Positions 38,601 through 48,024 of a DNA stretch of 64,000 bases are shown piece by piece. Under the pieces are notes generated by a model. That model did no database searches. It was given only the letters and a program-made list of their open reading frames with translations, and was not told the origin of the DNA. Numbering within the stretch: the stretch's first letter is position 1; each line of letters opens with the position of its first letter. The position numbers and the translations under genes were made by a program. The DNA is taken from contig CAJCHN010000074.1 of NCBI GenBank assembly GCA_903970285.1, positions 61,999 through 125,998 on the forward strand, read 5' to 3'. The stretch is from Rhodanobacteraceae bacterium (lineage in GTDB: Bacteria > Acidobacteriota > Terriglobia > Terriglobales > Acidobacteriaceae).

Positions 38601-39193
38601 TCGTCAGGCCGTCCGCCGCTGGTGAGGCCGTTGCCGGGGCCTTCGTTCGCGCCGGGCACAAGCTGCACCAGTTGCACGAAGTTGCGACCGTTCAGCGGCA
38701 GGTCCTGCACCGCTTTGGCGGTCACCGTCGAGCTGACGGTCGCATTATCCGCCTGCAGCAGCGGCGTGGTCGCTTCCACCTCCACCGTCTGGGTTTCGCC
38801 ACCGAGCTGCATGTGAGCGTCGGCGCGAGCGCGGTCGCCCGCCTCCACGGCGAGGTTCGCCGTCGTCGAGGTCTTGAAGCCGCCGGCCTTTACGGTAACC
38901 GAGTAGCGGCCTACCGGAAGCAGGGTCACCTGGTACTCCCCGCTGGAGTTGGACGTGACCGTTCGCTGCTCATGCGTATCCAGGTTCAGAACCGTGACGT
39001 TAGCGTTGGGAATGACTGCGCCGGTAGCGTCGGTGACGGTTCCAACAATGTCGGCCGTGGTCAGTTGCCCCAGGGCTGCCGGAACCGCACACAGCAGCGC
39101 GAGCGAAAAGACTAGCCCCTGCGCAATCCGTTTGCCTTTGGAGCTGGACTGGCTGACGCCTCCAAGAAGTGGTTCAGCTTTGCGTTTCATCAT
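35681..39193 (-). CDS. Oar-type TonB-dependent outer-membrane receptor
   Basis: A 1170-residue receptor. Signal peptide to about residue 43 (ALLCAVPAALGQ), then a carboxypeptidase regulatory-like beta-sandwich (about 45-130; GTVTDATGAVIPNANVTV), a plug domain (LPLNGRNFVQLVQLVPG; GGVVNIITHSGTNQFHGSAY), and a long beta-barrel ending in the aromatic C-terminus LKLQF. This is the large receptor type abundant in acidobacteria, used for uptake or adhesion of large ligands such as oligosaccharides or peptides. The gene ends the HD/TonB strand run and is divergent from the regulator-like membrane protein at 39480. Confidence 0.96.
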   Translation of the reverse strand: MMKRKAEPLLGGVSQSSSKGKRIAQGLVFSLALLCAVPAALGQLTTADIVGTVTDATGAVIPNANVTVLNLDTHEQRTVTSNSSGEYQVTLLPVGRYSVTVKAGGFKTSTTANLAVEAGDRARADAHMQLGGETQTVEVEATTPLLQADNATVSSTVTAKAVQDLPLNGRNFVQLVQLVPGANEGPGNGLTSGGRPDDRRISASFSVNGQDDTLNNYIIDGTDDNERVIGTIGVRPNVEGIQEITVETNSYSAEAGRTAGGVVNIITHSGTNQFHGSAYEFFRNDVFDARNVLQTTGRKPELRQNQFGGSIGGPIFKDRTFFFGDYEGFRLVSGLTYTSTVPTIAEYNDINSIGAGNSPEALVAAGNGTAAYPIDPIALAYLKLFPAPTNANINNNYVVSPSKTQTSNTADGRVDHKFNNNNLLFGRVTYNKVDTFTPQALGTQDGLQISGGRYIFAGPATDKALQFGFGFTHIFSQNLLVDLRAAYTRINNLSLPLNNGTAPDTKLGFGPNMNFNSLSSFLTPIAFGPFSDIGDGAYVPLQDIDNTFQYSGSVSYTLGNHNLKAGAGLIRRQARNVQSAFAAGQYGFGLATDNCTTAYVAGSCPAGASATQLQTQNNQLASSLVGAFSSESRNYDLTPPDYRSWEPSFFVLDSWKVNPKLTVLYGVRYDVFTPFTEAHNRISNFNFTGALGDTASNVGSALEVANVGGVDGHAGIKIDYSNVAPRIGFSYSLSPNTVLRGGYGLSYFPGNYTSNADLKNAPFVSVYSPNCGQATVALTIQTSLGDPQSSFNSHCFSGYDGTGTFDAGLPLPAPQSLSSNSLSFVAEDPKFRSALIQQYNLQVERQFGPNVLTIGYVGNVGEHLPETINNINSPAPFDQFAPGYTSAQSNYRLQGILPNLGGVGWLQSEGISNYNALQTSFQRRFTQGLAFDANYTWASALSDITGFSEEGQQGWSNANPYAINKIDYGNAENEIRNRFALSLNYELQYGKNFTGLKKLALHGWQANTIVVWQSGKPFSILNGGSGDVTATGDGAGNSYGNRSTPFNNGGSDRPNQVSKAKGPKTLHEYFNTADYAPQPLGTVGTAERNSEFGPHFRHIDLSIFKDLPVTERVNVQFRAEAFDITNTPNYYIPNNGSGSAQLGNASFGQVQNYDPNYTPRELQFALKLQF

Positions 39194-39479
39194 GATTTCT
39201 TCACCTTCTCTGAATGTGCTGAGGTTGCGTGAGAAGCAGGAACATGGGCCCCGAGCATCGCTGGGCGCATGCAGTGCGTGGTTCTTAGTTCGCGACGCAT
39301 CCTATGCCGCGAAAATCGAAAACGTACAGGTTCTATCTGGTATGGAACGGGAGGTAAAAGGGGAGAAACCCAGGGATTCGAGGGGTGTCATCGATGAGGT
39401 AAAAACAGTAAAGACCCTGGAGTTGTCAGGTTGATGGAGCCGGGCCTATGCTGGGGGGCGCCTTAGAAAGAGCACGACC

Positions 39480-40787
39480 ATGAACGCCATGCAGGAAGCC
39501 ACCGCCGTCCCTGTGCACATGAGCAAAGAAGAACGGGATGAAATCCGCGAGCAGCTAAACCGGATGCTCGAGACCCACCATTTCCGCAACAGCCGCAGAT
39601 ATCCGGCTCTGCTGCGCTTTATCGTGGAGGAGGCGCTGGAGGGACGCGGCGAATTCCTCAAGGAGCGGCTGCTCGGAGTTCGTGTCTTCGACCGGCCGGC
39701 CGACTATGACACCGCCACCGATCCGGTGGTGCGCGTCACCATCGCCGAGATCCGCAAGCGCATCGCGCAGTACTACCACGACGAAGAGCATGATGCCGAG
39801 ATCCGTATTGAACTGATGCCCGGCCGCTATGCGCCCGAGTTTCGGACACGATCGGTTCGCAAGGAGTCGACCGCTGAGGCCGCGACACTGCCCCACCCGC
39901 TCGAACCGGTCGCCCCTTCGGTCGCGAACGCGGAAGAGCCTGCGCTGGTCCACCCCGTCGCGGGCCGCCCACGCCGCGGTCTGTGGCTGGCTGCTTCAGT
40001 CGGCACAGTCGTACTCCTTCTCCTCGGTTCCCTGATGCTGGTGCTACTGCTGCGCCAGTCTGCGCTGAAGCAGCTATGGGCACCTTTGCTCGCGACTCAG
40101 CACACCATCCTCTTCTGCGTTCCAACCGACGTCGGCACAACCATCGATGCGGCGGGAGATCCCGATCCGCTTGCGACAGCTTCGCGCCGCGGCAAGAACA
40201 CCGACCGCACCGAGACCACCTTCCGGAATCACGAAGCGCTGGGGGAAAATGTCGTCTTCTCGGACATGCTGGCCGCGCTCAGGATTGCGAACGTCCTCAC
40301 AGCCCAGCGCCAGGATTATCGGGCAAGGCTCAACATCTCTACCACCCTCGAGGATCTTCGCCAGGGGCCAGCCGTGCTGATCGGCGGCCTGGACAATCAG
40401 TGGACCATGCGCGCCCTGGCGCCGCTGCGTTTCCGCTTCGCCGGCAGCGACGCGGACCGTTACTGGATCTACGACGCGAAGAACCCGGAGGACCGGAGCT
40501 GGTCGCTGGACCTGAAACTCCAGTACGCGGCGGTGACGCGGGACTACGCAATCGTCGCCAGGCTGCACAACGAGCAGACGGGAGAGCCGGAGATGATCGT
40601 CGCCGGCATCGGCATGAGCGGGACGGCCGCCGCGGGCGAGTTTATCGGCAGCGAGCAGGGCGCAGAGGCGCTGGAGCGACGCATTGGCCGGGGCTTCAAA
40701 GACCGCGACTTTGAAGCCGTTCTTAGCTCCGATGTAGTGAACGGGATAGCCGGTGATCCAAAGATCGTGGCCGTCACGGTATGGTAA
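39480..40787 (+). CDS. Membrane protein with acidobacterial N-terminal module, divergent from TonB receptor
   Basis: A 435-residue protein of unknown function. The N-terminal about 115 residues (FRNSRRYPALLRFIVEEAL, LLGVRVFDRPADYDTATD, VRVTIAEIRKRI, MPGRYAPEF) form a conserved module that I associate with many acidobacterial proteins, probably a regulatory or DNA-binding-like domain. One transmembrane helix (about 165-190) follows, then a C-terminal soluble domain, probably periplasmic. This topology resembles anti-sigma/sensor partners of TonB receptors, but no sigma factor is adjacent. The shared 286-base upstream region should carry both promoters. Confidence 0.75.
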   Translation: MNAMQEATAVPVHMSKEERDEIREQLNRMLETHHFRNSRRYPALLRFIVEEALEGRGEFLKERLLGVRVFDRPADYDTATDPVVRVTIAEIRKRIAQYYHDEEHDAEIRIELMPGRYAPEFRTRSVRKESTAEAATLPHPLEPVAPSVANAEEPALVHPVAGRPRRGLWLAASVGTVVLLLLGSLMLVLLLRQSALKQLWAPLLATQHTILFCVPTDVGTTIDAAGDPDPLATASRRGKNTDRTETTFRNHEALGENVVFSDMLAALRIANVLTAQRQDYRARLNISTTLEDLRQGPAVLIGGLDNQWTMRALAPLRFRFAGSDADRYWIYDAKNPEDRSWSLDLKLQYAAVTRDYAIVARLHNEQTGEPEMIVAGIGMSGTAAAGEFIGSEQGAEALERRIGRGFKDRDFEAVLSSDVVNGIAGDPKIVAVTVW

Positions 40788-40975
40788 GGGGGACCGGAAA
40801 AGGTGTTTACCAAGTAGGTTCAACTTCGGTTTTTACCGGTTTTCCTCCGCTGACATCTTGAATCAACCTTGACTCAGCAGATACCTCATGAAAATCTTGG
40901 CACATCGCAGGTCTCCGTTATCGGACGCTTGCGCCGCGGATTCCCTGCTCTGGCCTCCGCCCGCACGACAAATCT

Positions 40976-41536
40976 ATGGCAACCATGATGGCTCCCGCGG
41001 GTCTCGCCGAGGCCGCCAAGGTCGACACGCAGCGTGAGGTTTTGCGCTGCAACCACTGCAGGCTGGTGCAGTTCCGCACCGCGTCCGCAGCCTGCAGACG
41101 CTGCAAACAGCCGATGGAGATTGAGAAGCCTGCTCCTCCGCCAGTCACACTGGCGCTGGTTCCACCCGCCGCTGGGGCCTCGCAGGGCATCCAGGTCGCT
41201 GTCGCGGTGCGCGATCTGCGCCACGTCCGCAACCTCTCGCAACGTCAGCTGGCAGGGCGTATGAACGTGCCACGCACCTATATCTCCAAGATCGAGAACG
41301 GCAAGGCGATGCCAACCCTGTCGTCGCTGAACCGCCTCGCTCAGGCGCTTGAAGTGGATATCTCCGCGTTGCTGCGGGACGCCAACGCGCGCCACACCAA
41401 CGAAGCGTCAATGCTGATGACCGACCCATTTCTGGCGGAGATCGCCGCCTACGCGGCGAAGCTTGACACCCTGCAGCGGTCTATCTTTCTCAACCACGTA
41501 CGCGAGCTCGCTGCGGGCAGGCGCCGCACCGCGTAG
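40976..41536 (+). CDS. Zinc-ribbon plus helix-turn-helix (XRE-type) regulator
   Basis: A 186-residue protein. An N-terminal zinc ribbon (CNHC ... CRRC, about residues 25-44) is joined by a Pro-rich linker to an XRE/HTH_3 domain (about 75-135; LSQRQLAGRMNVPRTYISKIENGKAMPTL). The C-terminus is helical. It lies directly before uppS-cdsA-dxr-rseP on the same strand and may regulate them or simply be co-transcribed. Confidence 0.85.
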   Translation: MATMMAPAGLAEAAKVDTQREVLRCNHCRLVQFRTASAACRRCKQPMEIEKPAPPPVTLALVPPAAGASQGIQVAVAVRDLRHVRNLSQRQLAGRMNVPRTYISKIENGKAMPTLSSLNRLAQALEVDISALLRDANARHTNEASMLMTDPFLAEIAAYAAKLDTLQRSIFLNHVRELAAGRRRTA

Positions 41537-41660
41537 GCTGGCCCGCTTCGCCTCCGAGCCGCATCCAGCCGGATGCGGCCCTCTCCCTTGCCGCATCGCC
41601 CGCTCCAGCCGCGCTGCACGGAAGCTAGTATGCTATGCGGAGCACCAGCGAGGCAGACTC

Positions 41661-42590
41661 TTGCGTTCCCGAAACTCCGGCCCTCAGCCTTACCCTCAGC
41701 GCCCCAGCCGCCTCGGCGAACTTTCGCCCGAGGAATCGGCCATCTACGCTCAACTGGACCCGGCACGCATTCCGCAGCACGTGGCCATCATCATGGACGG
41801 CAATGGCCGATGGGCCGGCAAGCGCGCGCTCAAGCGTTTTCTGGGCCACCAGCAGGGCGCCGAATCCGTCCAGTATGTGGTGGAGGTCGCCTCGCGGATT
41901 GACCTGCCCTGGATTACGCTTTACGCCTTTTCGATCGAGAACAACCTCAAGCGGCCCAAATCCGAGGTGAGTTTTCTGATGCGGCTGCTCAGCAATTACC
42001 TGACCGGAAATGTAAAGCGCATGAACGACAACAATGTGCGAGTGGCGTACATCGGCCGCACCGAGGGTCTGCCTGCGGAGATCCAGGAGACCATGCAGTG
42101 GGCGTCGGCCGAGACCGCCAGGAACACCGGCACCACGCTGACGCTGGCACTGAACTACGGCAGCCGGTCGGAGATTGTGGACGCTACCCGCGGCCTGCTG
42201 CGCTCGCTGATGGCCGAGGCTCACCAGCGCGGCATTTCGCTTGAAGACCTGCTGCAGGTCGATGGAGTGGAGGCGCGCGTGGACGAAGCGCAGATTGAGC
42301 AGCACCTCTACACCGCGCACATGCCCGACCCGGACCTGGTCATCCGCACTTCGGGCGAGCAGCGCATCTCAAACTTCCTGTTGTGGCAGATCGCCTACGC
42401 GGAGATCTTCGTCACGGACAGGCTTTGGCCCGACTTCCGCGGCATTCACCTGCTGGAGGCAATCCACAACTTCCAGCAGCGGGAACGCCGGTTTGGTGGT
42501 CTGGGCGAAGGTACGGACGAGCTGCTCGAAGGCAACGACCCTTCCCTTGAATCGCCGGAGTCGATTGCCGCCGAACTGGCCGGGCGCTGA
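41661..42590 (+). CDS. uppS: Isoprenyl (undecaprenyl) diphosphate synthase
   Basis: About 309 residues, a cis-prenyltransferase that builds undecaprenyl diphosphate for cell-wall synthesis. The catalytic Asp46 is in IIMDGNGRWA; FSIENNLKRP, LNYGSRSEIVDA and PDPDLVIRTSGEQRISNFLLWQ are clear. The reading frame has no ATG before the active site; TTG at 41661 with GAGG about seven bases upstream is the best start, giving a roughly 25-residue N-terminal extension compared with E. coli. First of four envelope/isoprenoid genes. Confidence 0.95.
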   Translation: MRSRNSGPQPYPQRPSRLGELSPEESAIYAQLDPARIPQHVAIIMDGNGRWAGKRALKRFLGHQQGAESVQYVVEVASRIDLPWITLYAFSIENNLKRPKSEVSFLMRLLSNYLTGNVKRMNDNNVRVAYIGRTEGLPAEIQETMQWASAETARNTGTTLTLALNYGSRSEIVDATRGLLRSLMAEAHQRGISLEDLLQVDGVEARVDEAQIEQHLYTAHMPDPDLVIRTSGEQRISNFLLWQIAYAEIFVTDRLWPDFRGIHLLEAIHNFQQRERRFGGLGEGTDELLEGNDPSLESPESIAAELAGR

Positions 42591-42664
42591 ACCTAACTCT
42601 TCCGCAGTCTCGCCGAGCCATGCTCGTACCTGCTGCTTCGTTCTTGGCGGTTCCCTGCCCGACT

Positions 42665-43507
<843 letters not shown>

Positions 43508-43591
43508 CTTCGTTCCCCTAACTCTCTTCCGGAAGCCTTGTCCCGCCCGAACAGAGCGCAGGTCCGGGCGGAATCTGAGAAAATAGAAGCA

Positions 43592-44779
43592 GTGAAACAG
43601 ATTGCGATCCTCGGCTCGACCGGCTCCATCGGCGCCTCCACTTTATCCATCTGCGAGCAGTTTCCCGGGCGCTATACGCCCGTCGCGCTGGCCGCCGGCG
43701 CTAACGTCGAAGCGGCATTTAACCAGGTAGTGCGCTGGCGACCGAAGCTGGTCTCGCTCGCGACCGAGCAGCACGCGGACGATCTGCGGCAGCGGCTGCG
43801 GGCCGCCGGCATAAACGGCGTCGAGGTGCTGCACGGGACCTCCGGCACAATTGCGGTTGCCTCGGACCCGGCGGTCGATTTCGTGGTCTCGGCGATCGTT
43901 GGGGTGGCTGGACTGGAGGCGACGTACGCGGCGATTCTGGCAGGAAAGACCATCGGTCTCGCGAATAAGGAATGCCTGGTTGCGGCTGGCGACCTGATTA
44001 TGGCCGCCGCCCGCGCGCACCAGGTCGCGCTTCTGCCCATCGACTCCGAACATAATGCGGTGCACCAATGTATCCGCGGGGGGACGGCGGCGGAGGTGGC
44101 GCAGATCTGGCTGACGGCGTCGGGTGGACCATTTCGCAACCTGCCGGCCGCGCAGTTTCAGCACATCACGCCGGCGCAGGCGCTTCGGCACCCCACCTGG
44201 GTGATGGGGCAGCGCATCACGATCGACTCTGCCACGATGATGAACAAGGGTTTTGAGGTGATCGAGGCGTGCCGGCTCTTCGATCTCCCCCCGCGGAAGG
44301 TGCGGGTGACTGTTCATCCGCAGTCGACGGTTCACTCGCTGGTGGAGTTCGTCGATGGCTCCATCCTGGCGCAGATTTCGGTGACCGATATGCGCCTGCC
44401 GATTCTGTACGCGCTGGCATATCCGGAGCGGCCGGCCTCCAGCCTGACCTTTGACCTGGCGCAGCTTTCACAGCTAGACTTTTCGCAGCCCGATCTGGAA
44501 CGATTTCCTTGTCTGCGTCTGGCCTATGAGGCGGCAGAGGCTGGTCCGGCAGCCCGCATCGCCTTGAACGCTGCGGATGAGATCGCGGTGGCGGCTTTTC
44601 TGGCTGGACAGATTCCGTTCCTGGGCATTCCACGTACAATCGAAAGGGTGTTGGAGCTTACCCCAGCCGCCCGGCCGGAGTCTATCTCCGCAGTGCTCGC
44701 GGCAGATCGTGCTGCGCGAGTCGCTGCGGAAGAAGTGATTTCGCGGTCTGCGACATCTAAACTTCTGGCCACTGCGTAA
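43592..44779 (+). CDS. dxr: 1-deoxy-D-xylulose 5-phosphate reductoisomerase
   Basis: A 395-residue enzyme (E. coli: 398) of the MEP isoprenoid pathway, converting DXP to MEP with NADPH. NADPH loop GSTGSIG (residues 8-14), ANKECLVAAG, the metal/substrate motif PIDSEHNAV, and MMNKGFEVIEA are present. The GTG at 43592 gives the standard N-terminus; a TTG at 43538 is possible. It supplies precursors used by uppS two genes upstream. Confidence 0.97.
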   Translation: MKQIAILGSTGSIGASTLSICEQFPGRYTPVALAAGANVEAAFNQVVRWRPKLVSLATEQHADDLRQRLRAAGINGVEVLHGTSGTIAVASDPAVDFVVSAIVGVAGLEATYAAILAGKTIGLANKECLVAAGDLIMAAARAHQVALLPIDSEHNAVHQCIRGGTAAEVAQIWLTASGGPFRNLPAAQFQHITPAQALRHPTWVMGQRITIDSATMMNKGFEVIEACRLFDLPPRKVRVTVHPQSTVHSLVEFVDGSILAQISVTDMRLPILYALAYPERPASSLTFDLAQLSQLDFSQPDLERFPCLRLAYEAAEAGPAARIALNAADEIAVAAFLAGQIPFLGIPRTIERVLELTPAARPESISAVLAADRAARVAAEEVISRSATSKLLATA

Positions 44780-44940
44780 CTCCAGTGGCATTGCGTACGC
44801 TTACCGCCTTGGTGTCTCTTTGAGGATGTGGCTTGTTGGCGGGGCGGCTTCGGCCATACCATCTCAACGAGGAATCCGCCATAACCAAGCGGCCGGGCGT
44901 CTCGCCGGAACACTCCCGATTCCCTGTAAGAGGTCTACCT

Positions 44941-46329
44941 TTGCCGCTTTTCACCGCTTCCGGTCTGTCCGCGATTCCCCAACTCGGCGTCGTCCTCGGT
45001 ATCATGGTGCTGGTGCATGAGTTCGGGCACTTCGCGGCGGCCAAGCTCTGCAAGGTACGGGTGGAGGCGTTTGCCATCGGCTTTGGACGCAAGCTGATCG
45101 GGTTCACCAGCGGCGGCACCTCGTACCAGATCAATCTGCTGCCACTGGGCGGATACGTGAAGATGGCCGGCGAGTTGCCGGGCGAGAGCCACAACTCCGA
45201 AGATCCGGGCGAATTCCAGAACCATCCGCGCTGGCAGCGGGTGATCATCACCCTGGCGGGGCCGATCGCCAATTTTATTTTGTCTCTGGGCCTGATGACT
45301 GGCCTGTTCATGGCGCACCACGAGGTGGACGATTACGTCTCGCAGTCGGTGGTCGCGGACTATGTCTCGCCGGGAAGCTCGATGGCGAAGACTGGAATTC
45401 AGCCGGGCGACTCCATCGTGCATATCGACAGCGTGGAGAATCCGGACTGGGGCGATGTGGAGCAGCGGGCAGCTCTGGACGTGAATCGCAGAACGCCGTT
45501 TTCGTATGTGCACAATGGACGCCGCGTCGACACCATGCTGTCGGTTGATTTTGCCGGACGGCGGGACGACTTCGATCCCAGCAAAGACCTGGGCATCGTG
45601 CCGGTGATGCAGTCGGCGCCGGTAGAAGTTTCGACGCTGGAGCCAGGCATGCCGGCCGTGCAGGCGGGACTGCAGCCAAACGACATCGTCACAGCAATCG
45701 ACCACGAGCATCTGCACTCGGTGCTGGCTCTGCTGGCCTACCTGAAGGATCAGGCGGGCAAGCCGGCGGTGCTGACGGTCGAGCGAACCGCGCCAGGCGC
45801 TGCGCCGAAGACCCTCACTCTACAGGTGACGCCGGTTTACGCGGATGCGCAGGAGGGCAAAGCCTGGAGAATAGGTTTCACCGCGGTGGCGCCGCCCTCG
45901 CACGTGGACCATCTTTCGCTGGGGCAGGCGCTCAGCGCCTCGGCCGACTACAACGTGCGGAACTCGAAGCTGATCTTCGAGGTGCTGCAGCGCCTGGTGA
46001 CTCGGCAGGTATCAGTCAAATCGCTTTCGAGCCCCATCGGTATCGGGGTGCAGGTGCATCAGGCGTTCGAGATGTCGGGCTGGCTGCCGATCATCCAGAC
46101 CATGGCCATGATCTCACTGAACCTGGGCATCTTTAACCTGCTGCCCATCCCGATCCTCGATGGCGGAATGATCTTGTTCCTGGCGATCGAGTCGCTGATC
46201 CGGCGCGACTTGAATCCGCGATTCAAGGAGCGGATCTACCAGGTGGCGTTTGTGTGCATCATTCTGTTTGCGGCAGTCGTGATCTTCAACGACATCACGA
46301 AATTCCTGCCCGGGCATCCGCGGCCGTAA
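44941..46329 (+). CDS. rseP: RseP-type site-2 intramembrane zinc protease
   Basis: A 462-residue inner-membrane protease that cleaves membrane anti-sigma factors and signal-peptide remnants. HEFGH (His26-His30) in the first helix and NLLPIPILDGG in a later helix form the zinc site; PDZ-like segments with AKTGIQPGDSIVHIDS and VQAGLQPNDIVTAID lie between. TTG at 44941 is preferred: AAGAGGT is upstream and the N-terminus matches the family, whereas a start at 44833 adds an unrelated leader. Confidence 0.94.
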   Translation: MPLFTASGLSAIPQLGVVLGIMVLVHEFGHFAAAKLCKVRVEAFAIGFGRKLIGFTSGGTSYQINLLPLGGYVKMAGELPGESHNSEDPGEFQNHPRWQRVIITLAGPIANFILSLGLMTGLFMAHHEVDDYVSQSVVADYVSPGSSMAKTGIQPGDSIVHIDSVENPDWGDVEQRAALDVNRRTPFSYVHNGRRVDTMLSVDFAGRRDDFDPSKDLGIVPVMQSAPVEVSTLEPGMPAVQAGLQPNDIVTAIDHEHLHSVLALLAYLKDQAGKPAVLTVERTAPGAAPKTLTLQVTPVYADAQEGKAWRIGFTAVAPPSHVDHLSLGQALSASADYNVRNSKLIFEVLQRLVTRQVSVKSLSSPIGIGVQVHQAFEMSGWLPIIQTMAMISLNLGIFNLLPIPILDGGMILFLAIESLIRRDLNPRFKERIYQVAFVCIILFAAVVIFNDITKFLPGHPRP

Positions 46330-46496
46330 AGGGTCTGCGGATGCAACAAGGCAAGACGAGGATGTCAGCCTCCTAAACGACTAAGATAACCTCTCCGAGA
46401 TAGAGCACTCGGCTCTGTAGGGGGTATCTGGTTGCACCGATCGCCGTGCCAATGTTAGGAATGAGCGTGCTGTCAGCGGTATCTCATCCCCAAGCT

Positions 46497-46514
46497 CCTC
46501 GCGAAAGCGCGAGG
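46497..46514. repeat. Intergenic hairpin repeat, copy 3
   Basis: CCTCGCG (46497-46503) and CGCGAGG (46508-46514) form a perfect 7-base stem with the stable AAAG loop, flanked by GCT and CAAGC that can extend it. It lies between convergent rseP and the small membrane protein, like related palindromes at 21297 and 25313. The rest of the 46330-46587 gap shows nothing I recognise. Confidence 0.45.
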
Positions 46515-46587
46515 CAAGCCTGATGCCTCCGAACGGTCGGAGCTGGCCAGAACTTCCAACGAATACCTCTGTCGCATACGCAAACTT

Positions 46588-46767
46588 CTAATCGTCTCCG
46601 CCGGAGGCGCGTACGCTGTTGGCGCGAACCTTCTCCTGTCGCTGTGCGGTGACCACAGAGGGCGCGCTTTGCTCGCGCCGGCTGCTTTTGAAGTTGCTTT
46701 TCATCGCCAGCACGGCGATGGCGACGATCACGATTGCTCCTGCCAGTAGCAAGATCACCGTTAACAT
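46588..46767 (-). CDS. Small single-pass membrane protein (59 residues)
   Basis: A 59-residue frame beginning MLTVILLLAGAIVIVAIAVL, one hydrophobic helix of about 20 residues, followed by a basic and polar cytoplasmic-type tail (KSNFKSSRREQS, QRQEKVRANSVRAS). GAGAGG lies eight bases before the ATG. It starts 39 bases after the DHH gene on the same strand, so it is probably in the same transcript. The family is unknown. Confidence 0.6.
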   Translation of the reverse strand: MLTVILLLAGAIVIVAIAVLAMKSNFKSSRREQSAPSVVTAQRQEKVRANSVRASGGDD

Positions 46768-46806
46768 TTGATTTACCTCTCGATAAGTCTGAGGCCCTGG
46801 ACTGAG

Positions 46807-47811
46807 TTATCGTTGCCTTTCGCCTTCGCGGAGATCGGCGACGATTTCGGCTGCGACTGCGCGTGCCTTTTCGGTATCCTCGGCGCCGAAGCTGATGGCG
46901 CCGACGCGAGCGTGTCCACCGCCGCCATAACGTTCGCACACTTCGGAGAGGTTGACCAGGCCGGTGACCGGCCGCTGCGTCCAAGGGCTGGTGCCGACGG
47001 AGATCTTGGTTCGCGTCTTTGTCCGCGTGACGGCGATGGTATAGGTGGCCTCGGGGTAGAAGTAGTAGGGCACGAATTTGTTGAGCGACTCAGTTTCCCG
47101 GTCGAGGATCTCGAGCGAAACCACGCCATCTTCAAGGTTGGCGCGCTGCCGGATGAGTTCTTTGGAGAGTTCGTGGCGCTCCCAGAGCGGGGCGACGCGC
47201 TCCCGGACGAAGGGCTGCTCAAGAATCTCGGCGAAGGGCATGGAGGTGAGGAGCGGGATGACGCGGGGAATGAAATCGCTGGTCTGCGCGTTTTCAATCA
47301 CCATGGCAACTTTCATGGCCGGCGCCTTCATCTCGACGGCGGCTTCGGCATTCTCAAAGCGGGCGCCGTCGATGATGTCGGCCCATTTGAGCAGATCTTC
47401 CAGGCCGTCCGGCCTCCAGCCGAAGCGGTCACGGCCGATATCAGCGATCAGACCGGTGCAGGAGATGTAGTGTGGGTTGAAGAAATGGCGGTTGGCGCGT
47501 TCGCCGGGGTGCCCCTCGTCGCTACGCTGGCCGGCTTCGAAGTGCTGGCGCATCTCCGGCGTGAAGAAGGCACTTTCGTGATGATCGAACCACCAGGTGA
47601 GCTTGGGTGAGGTGGAGTATTTGAAGTCGACGATGGCGTTTTCGCCCGGGCCGAAGATGTCCTGACTCATGGCGCCGCCGGGCTGATGGGCAAGGCCGCA
47701 GTACTCGTAGGCCGAGGCTCCGCCGATCACTTCCCGGTGGAACTTGGTGAAGACGGCAGCCGAACACGCTCCATCAAAGCAGTTGTTGTGGTGCAAGACG
47801 CGGAAGTTCAT
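46807..47811 (-). CDS. DHH-family phosphoesterase-like protein
   Basis: A 334-residue protein of the DHH superfamily (nanoRNases, c-di-nucleotide phosphodiesterases, RecJ relatives). Motif I is NNCFDGACSA (usual DxDG reduced to FDG), motif III is WWFDHHES, and the C-terminal DHHA1 motif is RYGGGGHARVGAISF. Metal-binding residues are mostly kept, so a phosphoesterase on short nucleic acids or nucleotides is likely. Confidence 0.88.
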   Translation of the reverse strand: MNFRVLHHNNCFDGACSAAVFTKFHREVIGGASAYEYCGLAHQPGGAMSQDIFGPGENAIVDFKYSTSPKLTWWFDHHESAFFTPEMRQHFEAGQRSDEGHPGERANRHFFNPHYISCTGLIADIGRDRFGWRPDGLEDLLKWADIIDGARFENAEAAVEMKAPAMKVAMVIENAQTSDFIPRVIPLLTSMPFAEILEQPFVRERVAPLWERHELSKELIRQRANLEDGVVSLEILDRETESLNKFVPYYFYPEATYTIAVTRTKTRTKISVGTSPWTQRPVTGLVNLSEVCERYGGGGHARVGAISFGAEDTEKARAVAAEIVADLREGERQR

Positions 47812-48024
47812 TCATTCCTCTCTACCAGCTTAGAGCGACTCTCGGGGGAGCGCGGAGGTATCGAGCGAAAGACGTTTTCGTCTCCAGCCCGCAGCTCTCT
47901 CGGAACGTCTTCCGGAACCGGACGGCGCGCGCTCTCGTATCCCGCTCCAGGCGAAGCTGGGGTACGATGTGTCATCCCCGTCGTACCTTGAAACCTTAAA
48001 ACAAAGCCGCAAAGAGGATTCTAT

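Noticed and set aside
37055..39115. 686-codon plus-strand frame in the TonB receptor gene
   Set aside because: It is antisense to a receptor with signal peptide, plug and barrel all intact; the product is Arg/Val-rich without motifs.
46484..46984. 166-codon minus-strand frame overlapping the small membrane protein and DHH gene
   Set aside because: It is Arg-rich without motifs and conflicts with two better supported frames.
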